A stretch of DNA of 64,000 nucleotides from the NCBI GenBank assembly GCA_964489525.1, contig CAZAYY010000016.1:1-64000 (forward strand), in the 5' to 3' direction. Under the pieces are notes generated by a model. That model did not search any database and was not told the origin of the DNA. It was given only the letters and a program-made list of their open reading frames with translations. Origin of the DNA: CAZAYY01 sp964489525. Its GTDB lineage: Bacteria > Chloroflexota > Anaerolineae > Anaerolineales > JABWBV01. Numbering within the stretch: position 1 is the first letter of the stretch; the number at the start of each line of letters is the position of its first letter. A program made the translations under genes and the position numbers. This document shows, one piece after another, positions 58,401 through 61,400 of this stretch.

Positions 58401-61400
58401 CCCAGATATCGAAGCTGACCGATTCGCCAGCGCCGAGGGAGGCAACATCACAGGTAACGACCTGGCCAAGCACGGAGCAGCCGCCGTTGTCCACTTCGTA
58501 TGTCAGGCCAGCGGGCAGGGTGTCGGTAAATACCAGGTTGGTGGCAATGGACGGGCCGTTGTTGGTGCCGGTGATGGTGTATTTCACCTGCTCGCCCGCA
58601 ACCACTTTCTGCGGCGTGCTGGTCTTGCTCACCTGCAGGTTGGCCACGCGAGTCACATCCGTGTCTTCGCTGGTGTCATTGCCCGGGTCGCTGAAGTCGC
58701 CCAACACTGCGTCCCAGGTCACGTTGTTCGTCACGGTGCCTGCGCCAGTGTTCTGATCCACAAAGACGGTCATGTACACCGTGATATCCTGGTCCACAGC
58801 GATATCGCCAAAGTAGCAGTAGGCGCCACCCGCTGCGGGCTGGCAGTCCACACCCGGCGGGTTGCTGTAGGCGCTGCGGTAGCCGAAGCCAGCCGGCAGC
58901 ACATCGTTGAAGAAGACGCCGCGAGCAGCCGACGGGCCGTCGTTGGTCACGGTAAAGACGTATTCAAATTCCTGGCCGGCCACAGCGCCAACCCCGAGGT
59001 CGTCCTTGTTGACGTACAAAATGGCTTCGGCGTCCACGATTACGGCAGTATTGGCAACGTTGTTCGCCATGTCGAGTTCAAAGGTGTCGGCATAGGCGGT
59101 GGCGCTGTTGAACAGTTCCGTAAGCACGGGCACGTTGGGGTTCACCAGGACGGTGATTAATACCTCAACCGAAGCGCCGGAAGCCAGGCTGCCCAATTCG
59201 CACTCCACCGGGTTGGCGAGCACGCAGGAAGCCGGGGTCACCGATTGAACGGCCACGCCGGCCGGCAGGAAGTCGGTCAGGTAAACATTTTCGGCGGTGG
59301 AGGGACCATTATTGGTAACCGTGACGGTGTAGAGCAGGGTCTCACCGGCGAGCACCACGGTGGGCGTGGCCTCTTTGGTCACGCTCAGGTCGGCAGCGGC
59401 CATCACGGTGATAAAGTCGCTGGAGAAGTTGTTGGTCAGGTCCGGGTCTTCCGAAGCAGCATAGACACGGACGTAGTTATTGACATCCTGGGCCGAGGTG
59501 GCCGTAACGGTAATCACCAGGGTGGCGCGGCTGATGCCCTCGCCAAGCGGGGGCAGGCCATCGAGAAGAGCCGTAATCACGCCGCCGCTCTCCGTACAGG
59601 AGTTCACGTTGGCGCTGGAGGCACAGCCGCCATAAGTGAAGCTGCCGCTGGAGACAATGTTGTCGGTGATGACCACCGTGCGCGCCCACGACGGGCCGAG
59701 GTTGTCCACGTAGATGGTGTAGGTAAAGGTTTCCCCGGCCAATACAGTGGTATCCGGCTTGCTGAATTTTTCAATCCGCAGGTCGGCGGATTCTTCCACC
59801 ACGTGGGTCAGGGTGTAGGTGTTGTTTTCGGGGAAGAAGTCGTCGTCCAGGATGGTGCTCGTGCTGGTCAGGGTGACGACGTTCTCCAGGACAATGTAGC
59901 CATTGGCATTACCAAAGGCATCGGCGTAGACCGCATCCGACGGGACCGAGGCCATGAAGCTGAAGGATTTGCTGGTGCCGTAGGGCATCGCGCCTGCAAC
60001 ACAAACCACCAGGTTCGGGGCAGTGAAGCTGCATTCCGAGCTGCTGTTCATGTAGGTCAGGGTGATAGGCAGGGTGTCAGTGATGACCACATCATCCGCA
60101 TCACTGTTGCCGTAGAAGTTGCTGTTGGTCACAGTGATAAAGTACTGCAGAATTCCACCCGCAATCACCGGGTCGGGGCTGACGGTCTTGGTCACCTGCA
60201 GGTCGCCAATCACATTCAACACATCAATGAACTCAAAGTTCTCATGGTAGATGGGCTGCATGGTGTTGACGTTGATCACACCAAACGACCAGGGCAGGAA
60301 GGTGGCGAAGTTGTCCTGTGCATCGGCATACAGTTCATCGTAGTTATCCATACCATCCAGGTAGTAGGTGGTATCGGGGGAAGCCTGCATGTAGAGCACA
60401 TCATCGCCTGCGCCCAGGTCGAAGTTAAAGGTTTCAAACGAGTAGTAGTACAGCGTGCCCGTGTTGTAGGGGCCGCCCACCAGGCTGTCCACCGTCATGT
60501 TGTAGGTGTCACCGGTGCCCACTGCACTGTTGTCGGCATTGAAGACATCATCGCCATCGCCGCCGTTGTAGGTGAAGGTACCTGCACCGGTGTTGGCCGT
60601 GGTGGTGACGGTGTCGTTACCATCGCCTGCGTTGAAGGTGAAGTTGGCTGTCGTAAAGCCCAAATCGAGGGCGTTGACGATCAGGTTCTTGTCATCACCC
60701 GGGTCGTCGTTGATGGTCAGCGAAGTGGTCGGGTTGGAGAAGGTGGTGAATTCAAAGTCGCCAGCAAGGCTGAAGATTTCCGACAGGCCCGCACCAGCGT
60801 TGTCCTGGACGGTGACCGTATCGCCGCTGCCATCAGGCAGGTTGAAGATGATGTCGCTGACGGAGCCAAAGTTGGCCAGGATGGGTTCGAGGCCGGTGTA
60901 ATTAAAGGTAAAGGCATCCAACACAACATTGCCCGCGCTCGGGTCCACATCGTCGTAGTTAAAGGTCGCCAGGCCGAACGTGCCGTTAAGCAGTTCCAGG
61001 CTGTCGCCCGGGCTTGTTGTGGGAGCGCCGCCGTTTACGGTAACGGAGGTACCGGGGATGCCGCTGTAATTGGCGAAGTCAAAGCGCAGAACATCCGCTC
61101 CATCACCGCCGTTTACAGAGCCAAGTCCACCCAAGCCAGTAAAGGTTACTACCGGTGCCGCGGGTTGGGCATAGGTAGCATTGAGCATGGTCGTTGTAAT
61201 AGAAGAGCTGCTTTGCGGCGCTACAATCACCGTGTTGCCATCCACATTATCGGTCAGCGACAAAGTGTCATTGTTGCTGCCATCGCCATTAAAGACGATG
61301 GTTTCAGTGGAGATTGTACCCACACGCCCTGTAAAGGCGCCATTCGCGCGGAACTGCGAAAAGGTGCAGCACGCACGCGAAACGTTGTTGGGAGTGAAAG

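Noticed and set aside
34480..60215. CRISPR-like or insertion-sequence-like repeats in the right-hand 30 kb
   Set aside because: The repeats are coding, in frame, about 400 bp and diverged; there are no spacers, terminal inverted repeats or transposase.
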